DNA of 64,000 nucleotides from Yponomeuta sedellus (GCA_934045075.1 OW203723.1:3798577-3862576); one strand, 5' to 3'; positions 48,191 to 58,630 are shown, numbered from the stretch's first letter. Translations and numbers: made by a program. The notes: generated by a model from the sequence alone, not told the origin.

Positions 48191-48474
48191 AATGTAACTC
48201 TGAGAATTGATGAGTTGCATGTCTTGTGGTTCTGCATTAATTGGAAAATTTGCTAGAAGGAATCAATTAGAGCACCTAATTAGTGTTTATGTAACACTAC
48301 ACAAGAATTAATTAGGTGCAATAATTCTGGCTGAGTGCCTAAGTGCCCATAATGCATTGCGATTCCAACAATCACCAATTCAAAGACCATCTTCATTGCA
48401 AGAAGCACCTACCCGGCCATTATCCACAAACCGAAGGTTGACTGGAAGAAAATGCTATTTAGCATTAAGTAAGA

Positions 48475-48740
48475 TGACTAACGCTAGTGGCATTTGTCCG
48501 AGCGGTTCCGTGCTTCGCAAAGCACGTAAAGCAGTTGGTGCCGGCTACCGTCGATAGATGACAACGCTAAGCCAAGTCAGAGGCCTTAGGGCGGCTTGAA
48601 AACTTCTGACAGTAAGACCAGCCACTAGTCTTGCAAGCCTACACCAATCCGGACTTGGCAACCGTGATGGAGTATAGCGTATACCTTCCTCAGGGAAGAG
48701 ACTTGTGCCCCTCAGTGGGGACATAATGGGTTGATGATGA
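48475..48740 (+). repeat. 5S rRNA-like SINE, headless copy
   Basis: AACGCTAGTGGCATTTGTCC, TTCCGTGCTTCGCAAAGCAC, CAGAGGCCTTAGGGCGGCTT and CAATCCGGACTTGGC, ending in the CTTCCTCAGGGAAGAG subtype and GGGGACATAATGGGTTGATG. Confidence 0.65.
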
Positions 48741-48814
48741 CGATGGTGATGATTAAGTGGGCCTTTGTATCAAATACGATGTGTTTTGTGCGATAAAGTT
48801 TTTTTTTGTTTTAA

Positions 48815-49095
48815 TGTAGCGTATGAACGTCCCACTGCAGGGCACAGGCCTTCTCTCAGAGAGAGTATGGGCTTAATTGCCACGCGTGCCCACCGCGGAT
48901 TGGCAATTGCAAGCGCTGAGGTATTTGAACACCTTGACATTCAGATCGCTTCACTATGTTTTCCTTCAGCGTTAGCGAGTGGTATGCCTACAAACGTACA
49001 TAACTTAGAAAACAAAGTCATTGTTACATGCTCGCACTAGGAATCGAACCTGGGCCTCTCGCGTCCACTGTCCAACCCACTGGGCTATTGCCAAC
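48815..49095 (-). repeat. tRNA-derived SINE, complete copy
   Basis: On the minus strand the tRNA-like head is at about 49025-49095, with box B as the reverse of AATCGAACCTGGGCCTCT and box A as the reverse of CAACCCACTGGGCTATTGCC. The body follows with CCGCGGATTGGCAATTGC and ends at CTCTCTCAGAGAGAGTATGG and AACGTCCCACTGCAGGGCAC. Fragments are at 3490, 9690, 41455, 52425 and 61235. Confidence 0.65.
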
Positions 49096-49479
49096 TTTTT
49101 TTTTAATTTTGTATCATTTATTTCTCCGGCCTAAGGCCGCACAAAAATACTCGCAATTTTTCTAACTTAACTTATTTTGAATTTAATATTGTATCGTGTA
49201 TGTACCCAACTGCATTTACCCCTGCTCTAAATTACAAACATAGATCTGGGGAGTGCTACAAATCAGCAACCAATGCTACAAACTGCTATATGACAATATA
49301 TAGCAGTTTGTACCACTGTTTATTACTATATAGCGTCACTATATACACTGACTATATAGCGGTATCGACATGCTAGCTAAGCTCTCTCCGATAACTAGCC
49401 TGAAAGAAGTTACATACTAAGAATGTTATTACCCATGTAATTGAAATAACACATTTGGACTTATTCAAGACATGTACAT

Positions 49480-49695
49480 TACTAGGTGCGCCACGAGGTT
49501 TTACCCGCGTCGTACCGACTTTCCCATGGGAATAAGATGTTTTTCCGCAGTAAAACGTAGCCTTTGTGTTAATCTTTGGTGTCAGTTAACCCCATACCAA
49601 TTTTTATTAAAATCGCTCCAGCCGTTTAGAGGCGAAGAAGTAACAAACATCCACACTCACAAATTTTCGCCTTTATGATATTAGTGTGACAGTCT
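49480..49695 (+). repeat. Interspersed repeat T (copy 2)
   Basis: CGCCACGAGGTTTTACCCGC, TTTCCCATGGGAATAAG, AAAACGTAGCCTTTGTGTTA, AAAATCGCTCCAGCCGTTTA, GAGGCGAAGAAGTAACAAAC and TATGATATTAGTGTGA. It is longer than copy 1. Confidence 0.6.
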
Positions 49696-50430
49696 ATCTA
49701 TAGGCACTGAGGTGAACGACAGAGCCTATCTCCAATACTTATTTGACCTCGCGGCCTATTTAATTGTCAATTATACTGCGGCCCTCAACGCCCACAACTT
49801 GTTGATGCCTCTGACCTTACGTGTTACTATGGACTCCACTCTCGTAGGTATTTCTAGCAATCATAAATTGTGCCTACAGTGACAGTTTCTCCTAAAGAGG
49901 CAGAGTTGCTGTGACGTAATAAAATATGTTATTTTATTTCAATATATGGAAAAGCAAGAATACAGAGTTTTATGCTTTTGGGTATAGAATAACCACCAGG
50001 ACATAATATTATGTATTGTAAGAAGTCAATCTGTCACTTATGTCTCCCCGTAAGAACCACCTCGTACTTCAAGGAATATTCTAAAGAAAGAATTAGCAAA
50101 CTCGGTTCAGCTGCTCTCGAGATTTGCGCTTACCAACACATTCAGCGATTCATTTTTATATTGTAGATTATACCACAATAATGTAAGTTATTCTTAAATC
50201 TCTAAGTGTCCAATTATTGTACACCAGGAAAAAAGAAATTAAAATAAGAATGTAAAATAAGGATTAACAAGAACTATATTGATTTTCAATGTGTTGTCCA
50301 TTTATTACTTCCACGATAACATCTAAATACTCCAACAGATAAATAATTGTAGTATTGTTAGACTGTTATTGTGTTATTACAGTATTTTTGGTGTCAAGAT
50401 TGGCTTTTTTTACTCTTTTCTCTTTTTTCA
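49696..50430. other. Gene-free stretch
   Basis: AT-rich, no supported frame or repeat. Confidence 0.4.
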
Positions 50431-50435
50431 GCCTT

Positions 50436-50488
50436 TACTTGGCCATGGCCACACACAGTCCAACATTGTGGCCATGGCAAGCAAAGGT
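50436..50488. repeat. Hairpin around GGCCATGGCCACA
   Basis: CTTGGCCATGGCCACA and TGTGGCCATGGCAAG are inverted across a 16-base gap, and the stem extends with CCTTT / AAAGG. Total stem is about 21 bp with few mismatches. Confidence 0.7.
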
Positions 50489-50572
50489 AAAAGAAGGCGT
50501 TTTACACAGACTGTATAGATACAGGTCATAAAAGACGCCCACTGTTGAACTGTGTGTTTCCGTAACTAATAA

Positions 50573-50870
50573 CACAGTCCGTCCATATTAACCCAAATGG
50601 AAGCCTGTAAAATCATAATTAGGTTATGTGGACAAACAGTCTAATAATGGGAATCTTTACATGGACTGTACAGATAAGATAGATACACAGTCCATCCACG
50701 GAAGCACCACTGCAAGCCTGTAAAATGTATTTTTCTTTTGAGTTAAGAGCACACACAGTGCAACAACGGGCTCGCGGCTTCCATTGACTATATAGATAAG
50801 ATAAATATACAGTCCGTCCATGGTAACACCACTGTAAGCCTGTAGAGCAAGCCTATTGGCTCGGTGCCTG
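50573..50870. repeat. Tandem repeat, about 2.5 units of 113-122 bp
   Basis: Units start at 50573, 50686 and 50808 with CACAGTCCGTCCA-type words. They share AGCACCACTGCAAGCCTGTA and end in ATAGATAAGATA. The preceding stretch (50450-50520) carries weaker pieces. Confidence 0.65.
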
Positions 50871-51224
50871 ATGCTCGGATTTAAGAGTAGTTTATATGGT
50901 GCAAAACATGTCGCGTCTCGTTGGATACTTGGCAGTTGCACTGGGCTGATTTTCAGGCAGTAAAAAGACGATTAATATGTTTTGTTTTTGATTATTACTG
51001 CACATTTGATTTAAAGTCAGTTAAAGTAAATGCATGTTGGCACTTCCCATATCAATTACTTTGTATTGTAGTATTCAAGAAATTCTGCTAAGACAAATCT
51101 GAACATTGTATTTTGGCCGGCGTATCTTGGGAAAGACAATGTCCATCAGTGGACTAATATTATATGGCTGTTATATGAATAATACGGAGTTTCATTTAAA
51201 AAACTAAAACTCCATATAAAGCGC

Positions 51225-51600
51225 CACGAAGCGTTCGTGGCCTAGTGGAACCGAGGAATTAAAATCAATCAATAAGGTTACACAACAATAGGCCCGATTA
51301 AGTGCAGGATTAGCGACCATCCTGTGACTACCGCTAGTGGCATTTTTCCTGAGCGCTTCCGTGCTTTGCAAGGCACGTGGTACCGGCTGTTGTGTAATAG
51401 CAGTCGTTAAACCATGTCATAGGCTTATGAGCGGCTTGATAACTTCTGACAGCAAGGCCCGCCAGTGTCTTACAATCCACCACCAACCCGGACTTGGCCC
51501 CCAACGAGGAGTATGGTGTAACATTCCTGCGATGCAGGAAGAGACCGGTGCCTCAGTAGTGGGGACATACAAAGGGTTGATATCATTTCAAAAACTATTA
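51225..51600 (+). repeat. 5S rRNA-like SINE, full-length copy
   Basis: The 5S-like head is 51228-51335: GTTCGTGGCCTAGTGGAACC, ATAAGGTTACACAACAATAG, GCCCGATTAAGTGCAGGATT and AGCGACCATCCTGTGACTAC. The body follows with GAGCGCTTCCGTGCTTTGCA, CTTATGAGCGGCTTGATAAC, CAACCCGGACTTGGCCCCC and CCTGCGATGCAGGAAGAGAC, and the end is GGGGACATACAAAGGGTTGA. This copy best shows head and body together on the plus strand. Confidence 0.7.
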
Positions 51601-52420
51601 TTGATGTCCTGCTGAGCACTCACTAAAATCAAACCCGTTTCAAATGATCCCATTACAGTAGTGGCTTGACAAAGACAAAGCTTTTTTAATTTCCATTTTC
51701 CACTGCTCTTCATTTCCCGGCGCGATATTGATTCCAGTTCTCGTCACAGAGATTTTATTTGTACCTGTTGGTTATTTAATACGGATTTTGAGCCACAGCA
51801 TGTAAAACTCAGGCGAACCACCACCGATGGAAAAATTCATATCCTCTTTTACATACAGTTTTTGCTAAAAGTGCATGTTTATTCTCGCAATTCAATTAAA
51901 ATATTTTTATTAATGTTAAAAATTGTTTATTTAATGAACGCCAAATTTGTTAGTTTCACAATTACCGTGTTCAAAAACGTTTTAAACATATTTATGTTAT
52001 TTGCCTGTTAAAAATTTGACCAATTAGATGATAATGTTATTTATTATGTTAAACTACTATGATTTTGGTCAAATTTCATACACTTTACTGTTTTTAAAAA
52101 TAGTATCTTCGCTACTATAAATTGGTGCTATCGTTTATTGGGTTTTACCAGTAGGAAACCCGTAAAAAAATACATATAACTGTATTTATAACTCAATTTT
52201 GCCAAAAAGTGTATTTATTCGTTTTTAGCAGTAATCAGACCATGTGGACAAATTAATAGCCTTCAAAGAAACTATGAATTTATACTTACAAAATAGTAGA
52301 GATTTATGGAATGTCGATCACTTAATCCTCAAGCGATCGACATTCCAGAGAATATCGTTCGTTCAGAAAGTTATAGAAAATAATTGACACTTTGGAAATC
52401 CAATTACGTTAGCAACACCA
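51601..52420. other. Gene-free AT-rich stretch
   Basis: No gene. An inverted pair GGAATGTCGATC / GATCGACATTCC lies at 52309-52346. Confidence 0.5.
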
Positions 52421-52424
52421 CTGG

Positions 52425-52650
52425 CTTCGGGGCAGGAAAACATCTTGAGAAAACCTAAGTGTCTCATACCTGAGATATGAGACACTCAGGTATACCTGAG
52501 GTACGAATGTTACATACCTCAACGCTCGAAATTGCTAGGTATGAGGTACCTGAGGTATAAGTGCTAATCTGTGGGCACGCTTGGTAATAAAGCCCATACT
52601 CTATATTTGAGAGAAAGCCTGTGGTCAGCAGTAGGATTTAAATAGGTTAC
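52425..52650 (+). repeat. SINE body fragment with internal palindromes
   Basis: GGAAAACATCTTGAGAAAAC, GTGTCTCATACCTGAGATAT, TACATACCTCAACGCTCGAA and GAGAGAAAGCCTGTGGTCAG. This is the reverse of the 48815-49095 body. The palindrome GTGTCTCATACCTGAGATAT with GAGACAC, and repeated CCTGAGGTA words, suggest slippage during copying. Confidence 0.55.
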
Positions 52651-52669
52651 ATTAAAAAATATATGTGCA

Positions 52670-53040
52670 AAACAGAATGGTGGACATGCTTTGACCAAAT
52701 AGGGCATGTATTAGGAAAGGACAACGTAAAAAGTACCCGCAACCGTCGAGTGTGCATGCGATGACTAATGAACGTTGATGAAGCGGTTTGTTCCACTAAT
52801 CCGCATTGAAGATCCCCACTGATGGGGATTTGTGAACTTTTTATTCACAAATCTCCATTGGCGTGTCTTAGTATTGGCTATGGGGATTAGTGAACAAAAA
52901 GTTCTCAAATCCCCATCAATGGGGATTTTCAATGGGGATTAGTGGAATAACCCGATGAAGCGAAGGTGATCTGTCAGGACGTGGCAAGTGACAGTTCCCG
53001 GTCTTTGCATACCCCTCTCTCAGATAGGCGCCAGGTGATG
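52670..53040 (+). pseudogene. LINE C-terminal relic, split by a MITE
   Basis: Outside the insertion the sequence follows 2700-2885 closely: GACCAAATAGGGCATGTATT, AAAAGTACCCGCAACCGTCG, AACGTTGATGAAGCGAAGGT (after removing the MITE), GATCTGTCAGGACGTGGCAA and CAGATAGGCG. In-frame stops show it is dead. It ends in a poly-A-like stretch after GATGGAAG. Confidence 0.7.
52785..52953. mobile_element. MITE M3, 169 bp, 8-bp target duplication
   Basis: Flanked by GATGAAGC at 52777-52784 and 52954-52961 (9 bp if the following G is counted). The ends are GGTTTGTTCCACTAATCC and, read inward, GGGTTATTCCACTAATCC, an 18-bp TIR with two mismatches. Inside, TGGGGATT occurs several times in both orientations. 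The uninterrupted target is known from 2811-2826, so the boundaries are firm. An 8-bp TSD fits hAT, P or Merlin-type transposases; the GG start is not typical of hAT. Confidence 0.88.
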
Positions 53041-53329
53041 GAAGTTTTTTTTTATTTAATTTATTTTAACTTTAATTACATTAAACTGTTTTAATAATTT
53101 CATTATGTACTTATTTGTTATTTCTTTGCTTATTATTATTTATTGCTACATATTATTATCATATTAAGATCATTGTTACTTAGATATTATTATATACTTA
53201 GTATATTTCACAGCATATTCTACTCTATTGACGTTGTTTTATAAATATTATTTTTTATGTAAGATCTGTATGTAGGTATATTCTATACTTAATGTTTGTA
53301 TAAATTGAAGAATAGGTGCTGACTGAAAA

Positions 53330-53560
53330 TCAGTGTTGCAGGCCCAGCCTGCAGCAAATGCTGAGTCAGCTACCTGTTTGTGGCTGCGGAGATACAATGC
53401 CCTTCCAAATTGTAAATGTTTGTTTTATATCGTATTCTTTGTTTTATAATATTTTTCTTTGTTCTTTCTTTTCTTATTTGTCTGTATTATTTTAATATCG
53501 TTATGTGTGTTATGTGTATTGTATCTTTGTGGCTTCAAATAAATGTCTGTCTCTCTCTCT
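53330..53560 (+). other. Probable LINE 3' UTR with poly-A signal
   Basis: GGTGCTGACTGAAAATCAG, CAGCCTGCAGCAAATGCTGA and GTGGCTTCAAATAAATGTCT. It has the look of an element 3' end closing with AATAAA at about 53539 and a TCTG run. No coding piece is attached. Confidence 0.35.
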
Positions 53561-53836
53561 GATGTTATTAAAAAAAATCCTAAAAAAAAATAAAACCTAA
53601 AAGTAGAGAAGGATTGTTTTCAAGCTTTCGAGCACCTTCAAGCTTTGAAGCACATGGTATCTAGTATCCGGTAAATTCCAACTATGCGTCTTAATAACAG
53701 AGCTGTCCGTGGACGTAAATCGGTTGGATCCACCTGACACCTCGCCGTTAGCTTACCCCTTTGAGTTTCCTTATAAACGTCTCTTCAGTCCGGTGTCATG
53801 TTAATTCGGGCTGTACAGGTGGACTTGAGGGTAAGC

Positions 53837-54097
53837 TACAGTCTATTTATTCTTACTTGTGCAATTTAGTAAACAATATTCTACCCTTAAACTGTGTCTT
53901 TTTAGTCCAAAACTGCCATATTTCCATAAATGAGGTAACCTGGAACACTCTTTTAGATAACACGCCGCCAATTCTATAAACATAGTTCATGATAGTTCAT
54001 GAATTTGCGAGAAAATGTCTAGTTCAGGCATCTAATCACAATTTTAAGGTTAGAATCTTGTTTACTAAATTGGACAAGTAAGAATAAATAGACTGTA
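53837..54097. mobile_element. MITE family M1, copy 2
   Basis: 261 bp bounded by TA. The ends CAGTCTATTTATTCTTACTT and its inverse, and the internal words CAAAACTGCCATATTTCC and GATAGTTCATGAATTTGC, match 4579-4840 almost base for base. A few point differences exist, for example TGTGCAATTTAG against TGTCCAATTTAT in the left TIR. Confidence 0.85.
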
Positions 54098-54710
54098 GTA
54101 ACCCACACTACTATAGTCGACCGTACTCGCTACTTCAGTTGATTTCAGCCTACTCGTGATCAACTTAAATGCAATGCCACGGAAAATAACGTTATAATAT
54201 TTGCTGGTGTATAGCTATGTGATGGTACCTAATTCAAATGAGACCGCCCTTCGATCCCTTTGCCTTCGTAAGCGAGTCACGTCTGGGCGCGTCCGGCAAT
54301 GACGCTCTAACGAAGCCCGCCCTTTTGTTGCTTTTTAATAGCCGAAGACACGTGCATTGCCCCTCAGAAAGGTCGGTTTCACATTGGACGATGACCGACA
54401 TCGCTGGGAAACTGGGAGACAGCGATTTTGTTAATAAATTTTTAGGGAACATTTCAATCATGACCTGGAAACTAATGTAAAATTGTATGTAATTTTTTTT
54501 ATACCCTTAATTACGCAACTGCCGTTAATTACCCTCTTAGACGTGGAAAGGATCCTTTCTCTTCGCAGAGAGAGTAACTTGAGTGAAGCTACCATCCCTA
54601 GCCATGAACAGAGATAAATGGAAAGCCCTTGTGTCAGCCCCAGACTCCACCGAGGATTAAAGCGACCAAAGAAGAGAAGAATTGCTTAAATGAACAAACA
54701 ACCATCATCA
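54098..54710. other. Gene-free stretch
   Basis: Overlapping frames at 54234-54480 on both strands (75 and 80 codons) have no recognised domain. Confidence 0.35.
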
Positions 54711-54714
54711 TCAT

Positions 54715-54815
54715 CATCAACCCATTATGTCCCCACCTAGGGGAACGGGTCTCTTCCCTGAGGAAGGTATAGGCCATATTCCCTCACGGGGGCCAAGTAC
54801 GGATTGGTGGAACAA
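54715..54815 (-). repeat. 5S-SINE-related 3' body fragment
   Basis: ATCAACCCATTATGTCCCCA, GGGTCTCTTCCCTGAGGAAG and ACGGATTGGTGG. TCTTCCCTGAGGAAGG subtype. Confidence 0.6.
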
Positions 54816-54846
54816 ACAATGTCGGGACAAATAGGTATCACTCACG

Positions 54847-55023
54847 CGACTCACCGGCATCAGTGATGCCGGTGAGTCGCCCATTGGCTCAATTGGTAGA
54901 GCGCTGGCACGGATAGCCAGAGGTTGCGGGTTTGAATCCCGGCATGGGTGAAATTTTTAGCCTCTAAATAGGTTTTAAAAATTTGTCCTTAGCACGGGTT
55001 AGTGCATTAAAAATAAAAATAGT
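54847..55023 (+). repeat. tRNA-like SINE, fold-back 5' end
   Basis: Starts with a perfect inverted repeat CGACTCACCGGCATCA / TGATGCCGGTGAGTCG (54847-54879). The tRNA-like core follows at 54879-54950 (GCCCATTGGCTCAATTGGTA, CTGGCACGGATAGCCAG, GGGTTTGAATCCCGGCATGG), then the tail to TTAAAAATAAAAATAGTATA. Confidence 0.8.
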
Positions 55024-55335
55024 ATAATCATGTGGGTACAGTGATATCGTTCCGATGTAAAACCTAACTGCAAAGTAGGTAGTCGGGGCTGTAAGTGATG
55101 CAATTTGCTTAAGCCAGATGTCGCTGCCTGTACGTAATACAGAGAATAGTGTAAATAGGTTCGAAATTTCACTGATGCCGGTGAGTCGCCCATTGGTTCA
55201 ATTGGTAGAGCGCTGGCACGGATAGCCAGAGGTTGCGGGTTCGAATCCCGGCATGGGTAAAATTTTTAGCCTCTAAATAGGTTTTAAAATTTGTCTTTAG
55301 CACGGGTTAGTGCATTAAAAATAAAAATAGTATAA
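55024..55335 (+). repeat. tRNA-like SINE, reference full-length copy
   Basis: About 310 bp. The 5' body is AATCATGTGGGTACAGTGAT, CCTAACTGCAAAGTAGGTAG, CTGCCTGTACGTAATACAGA and TCACTGATGCCGGTGAG. The tRNA-like core (55188-55259) has an acceptor-like GCCCATT / CATGGGT, box A TGGTTCAATTGG, a 5-bp anticodon stem CTGGC/GCCAG with loop ACGGATA (anticodon GGA, but C33 not T33), and box B GGTTCGAATCC. The 3' body is TTTTTAGCCTCTAAATAGG and TAGCACGGGTTAGTGCATTA, with an A-rich tail. The pol III boxes lie in the middle, not at the 5' end. Confidence 0.85.
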
Positions 55336-56730
55336 ACAATACTAGGACAAAAACAAATAACAACCGGAAAAAACAGGATTCGAGGATCTTGCGTTGGCGC
55401 CGGCCAATTTACTTTTGTTTGCTATTGTCCGTTGAAAATATGCCTTATCCACCTTCCTTAGACCGTGATCATCAAGTTTTCCAAACGTCCTGATCAAAAC
55501 TGATTAAATTAGCCATCATCCATCCCTTTACTTACTCGAAGGATCTGATGTAATTCGTTAAAAAGCGATCCCTCACCTACGTTTTAGTCCCATCATAATA
55601 CTCGTGGCTCCATATTTTTCAATTAACGTCTCTTCTTAATACCTATCGAATGAGACTAAATTCATAATGATGGGATGTTATGGAAAACATTAATTAAAGA
55701 ATTCCAGCGTCTTTCAGTGCAATCATCAGTCTTTACAAATATTCATTTTATCTTTTCATGTAGACAATAAAAAAAACTAGAATGTTTTTCAATTGTTCAA
55801 CAAACACGTTTCTTAATGAAAACGCAATTAAGACACTGGCTCCAATCGTACTTTTAAACTATCCAGAAACCTACATAAACACATTCATAATATAGGTAAT
55901 AATAATAATAAAATATAGTTTATTTGCCAATTACTCGTAAAAGAATAGTACAAAAAAGAAATATTCACAGATACATCTTTACTGCAACAATTTGTACTTC
56001 GTGAGATAGCTTGAGATCTCCACACTAGGCATAGCCCAACATACTCGTGGCATCTAAATTGCTGCAGGCATTTAGGAGAAGTTATGTGACAAAAACAGGT
56101 ACAGATGACTTGTACATTTAAAGAAATATGGAATGTCTTTAATGTAAAAAAAACAAGGTATCTGAATAGATAGTTCCACCTCGCTGGTGGTAGATAATTT
56201 CACCCGATTTCTTATATTCATTAAGAGACGGGCAAAATGGGCAAAAGAATAGCGCAGTCACGACGATAATGAAACGCCGCAAGATAAGAGATAAATGAAA
56301 AAAGGTATTAATGGCACAGGAAAAACCATCGTATAGACCGATCTATTGTTTCCTTTTATCTATTGGTTTTTGTCTCGTAACAAAGTATCAAAGGCTGAAT
56401 CTGACACAATACCTTATTCTCAACTGATTAGTGTCAACAGACTTAAGATGAGATCAGAATATTCTTTATTCTTGGCCCCTGTGGTGGAGTATGGGCTAAC
56501 CTTCCTGTGATACAGGAAGAGCAGCACAGTCAAGCAATCAGCTCGTATTTGTGAAAAGCTTTCTTTGCCAGTTCGTGGTCTTCCCTCGGGAACCTTTGTT
56601 CCATATTGGCTATCATACATAACATTTGCTTGACTTGTTACATGATCTAACTATGATTATTTTTTTTTATTGCACGAATGAAATGATTGAAGCAGACATT
56701 GAAAATGAAAATAGCCATTATTTATGTTCT
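55336..56730. other. Gene-free stretch
   Basis: No supported gene. Positions 56475-56525 are a scrap of 5S-SINE body (CCTGTGGTGGAGTATGGGCT, CTTCCTGTGATACAGGAAGA). Confidence 0.45.
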
Positions 56731-56734
56731 TTTT

Positions 56735-57345
56735 TTTTAATTTTTTTTATTGCTCTAACCCGTGCTAAGGACAGTTTTAAAAGCCTGTTTAGAGGCTAAA
56801 AATTCCACCCATGCCGGGATTCGAACCCGCGACCTCTGGCTATCCGTGCCAGCGCTCTTCCAACTGAGCTAATGGGCGACTCACCGGCATCAGTGAAATT
56901 TTGAACCTCTTTACAATATTACACTATTTTTTATTTTTAATGCACTAACCCGTGCTAAGGAACAAATTTAAAAACCTATTTAGAGGCTAAAAATTTCACC
57001 CATGCCGGGATTCGAACCCGCAACCTCTGGCTATCCGTACCAGCGCTCTACCAATTGAGCCAATGGGCGACTCACGGCATCAGTGAAATTTCGAACCTCT
57101 TTACAATATTCTCTGTATTACGTACAGGCAGCGACATCTGAGTTAAGCAAATTGCATTACTTACAGCCCCGACTACCTACTTTGCAGTTAGGTTTAACAT
57201 CGGAACGATATCACTGTACCCACATGATTACACTATTTTTTATTTTTAATGCACTAACCCGTGCTAAGGAACAAATTTAAAAACCTATTTAGAGGCTAAA
57301 AATTTTTAGCCTCTAAATAGGTTTTTAAACTCTTTACAATACTCT
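56735..57345 (-). repeat. Two tRNA-like SINE copies and a tail-to-tail end
   Basis: Minus-strand copies at 56740-56935 (core 56809-56878) and 56936-57240 (core about 57000-57070). The region 57241-57300 repeats the tail. It then reverses at CTAAAAATTTTTAGCC (57297-57312) into a short plus-strand piece. Confidence 0.8.
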
Positions 57346-58200
57346 CTGTATTACGTACGTGAAATTTCACTCGTCTTAAATTCTTTACTATGTTACATAA
57401 TTTACTATATTTACAGCTTTTACAAAAAACATATGTATAAAGAAGTAATTTTACAGCTTAATATTTCTCAAACGGATCCCTAAATTATTTACAATTATAC
57501 CAAATAAAATAGTAAATTTTCCTATAATTATTATTATGATACGAAATTATTGCAAAAAATGCACATAGGCGAGCTTAATGCTACTTAAAAATTAACTACC
57601 TGACAACCTTACTTTTCGAAACAGGATTAGCAGCTAGTACCAGTAACACTCTTAAAAATATTTCTTATCTTTCGTCTTTCTCCTTAATTAATTTTTCCAA
57701 CGAAATTCTCTCCGGTTACGCTTTGGCCACGTAATGTCTACAATATCGAGACGAACCATTCATTTCTCTAAACAACCTCATTTTATCTTTTAGTTAAGGT
57801 CAACAGCTGTTAAAACTCACAACCGTTCTGTTGGCGTGGTCAAAAGGAAAGAAAAAACATCAAGCGGTGAATCTCTAATCGCGGATTTGTGCCGAAGCCA
57901 CAGAACAAAGAAGACAGAACGGACAGAACCTACAAAAGGTTGTAGGTTCAAACCCTGGCCGTCGATATACCATCGATCGATCTTCGATATCAACCCTTGT
58001 ATGTCGCCACTGCTGGGGCTCGGGTATTTTCCTGCATCTTCCAGGAAGGTTAAATAAATCGTTTATTTCAGGCCTTGCCCATTTTAAAATTAGTACATCT
58101 ATCACAAGTGAGTATTAGGTACCTATATAAAACTAAACTAAAACATAAATAAGCACTTCAAATTACCTAATATGAGGGGTGCGAGAGACAGCAACCTATC
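57346..58200. other. Gene-free stretch
   Basis: Only a 5S-SINE-related end at 57985-58060 (CAACCCTTGTATGTCGCCAC, TGCTGGGGCTCGGGTATTTT) is recognised. Confidence 0.45.
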
Positions 58201-58204
58201 TATC

Positions 58205-58450
58205 TTATGGCAGGGCGGGGGGCCACAATGTGCAAGTCTTCAGTATAGGACCGTCTACACGACCGGCAATGATCTTCAGGGGGACACTGGTGCTGCCCCG
58301 CACTCTACGCATTAGGGATGCCACTCTATTGAGCATTATGGCGTGGAAGCCATGCGTTCGAGCTTCTGCGGACATTCCCGACGCAATACAAAAACGTGGC
58401 AGCCCCAGTAGCACCCTAAAGGCATTGTTATATTGGACGCGCAGGCACAT
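58205..58450 (-). pseudogene. LINE ORF2 C-terminal relic (VQYNNAFRVLLGLPRF type)
   Basis: The minus-strand frame reads RVQYNNAFRVLLGLPRFCIA, SGMSAEARTHGFHAIMLNRV and ASLMRRVRGS. This wording occurs downstream of the RT domain in several insect LINEs. Only about 75 codons survive, with no RT motifs attached. A 5S-SINE body starts right beside it at 58440. Confidence 0.65.
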
Positions 58451-58630
58451 ACTCCACCATGTGCTCGTTGGTGGAGGATTGTAAGACAGTGGCGGGCTCT
58501 ATCCTCCACCAACCCGGACTTAGCCCTCGTACCTCGTAGTGGAGTATGGCCTAACCTCTCTGTGATGCAGTAAGATACCCGTGCCCAAGCAGTGGACACA
58601 TACAAAGGGTTGATACCATATCATCATCAT
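58435..58630 (+). repeat. 5S rRNA-like SINE 3' body, rearranged
   Basis: CATACTCCACCATGTGCTCG and GTTGGTGGAGGATTGTAAGA run in one direction. They meet CCTCCACCAACCCGGACTTA, GTGGAGTATGGCCTAACC and ACATACAAAGGGTTGATACC in the other. The two pieces form an inverted pair near 58470-58520. Confidence 0.6.

Noticed and set aside
50573..50870. CRISPR-like array
   Set aside because: Too few units, too long and too variable, in a eukaryotic transposon-rich context.
55188..55259. Functional tRNA gene
   Set aside because: Many copies with the same flanking body, C instead of T at position 33, mismatches in the T stem and acceptor, and an A-rich tail show a SINE.
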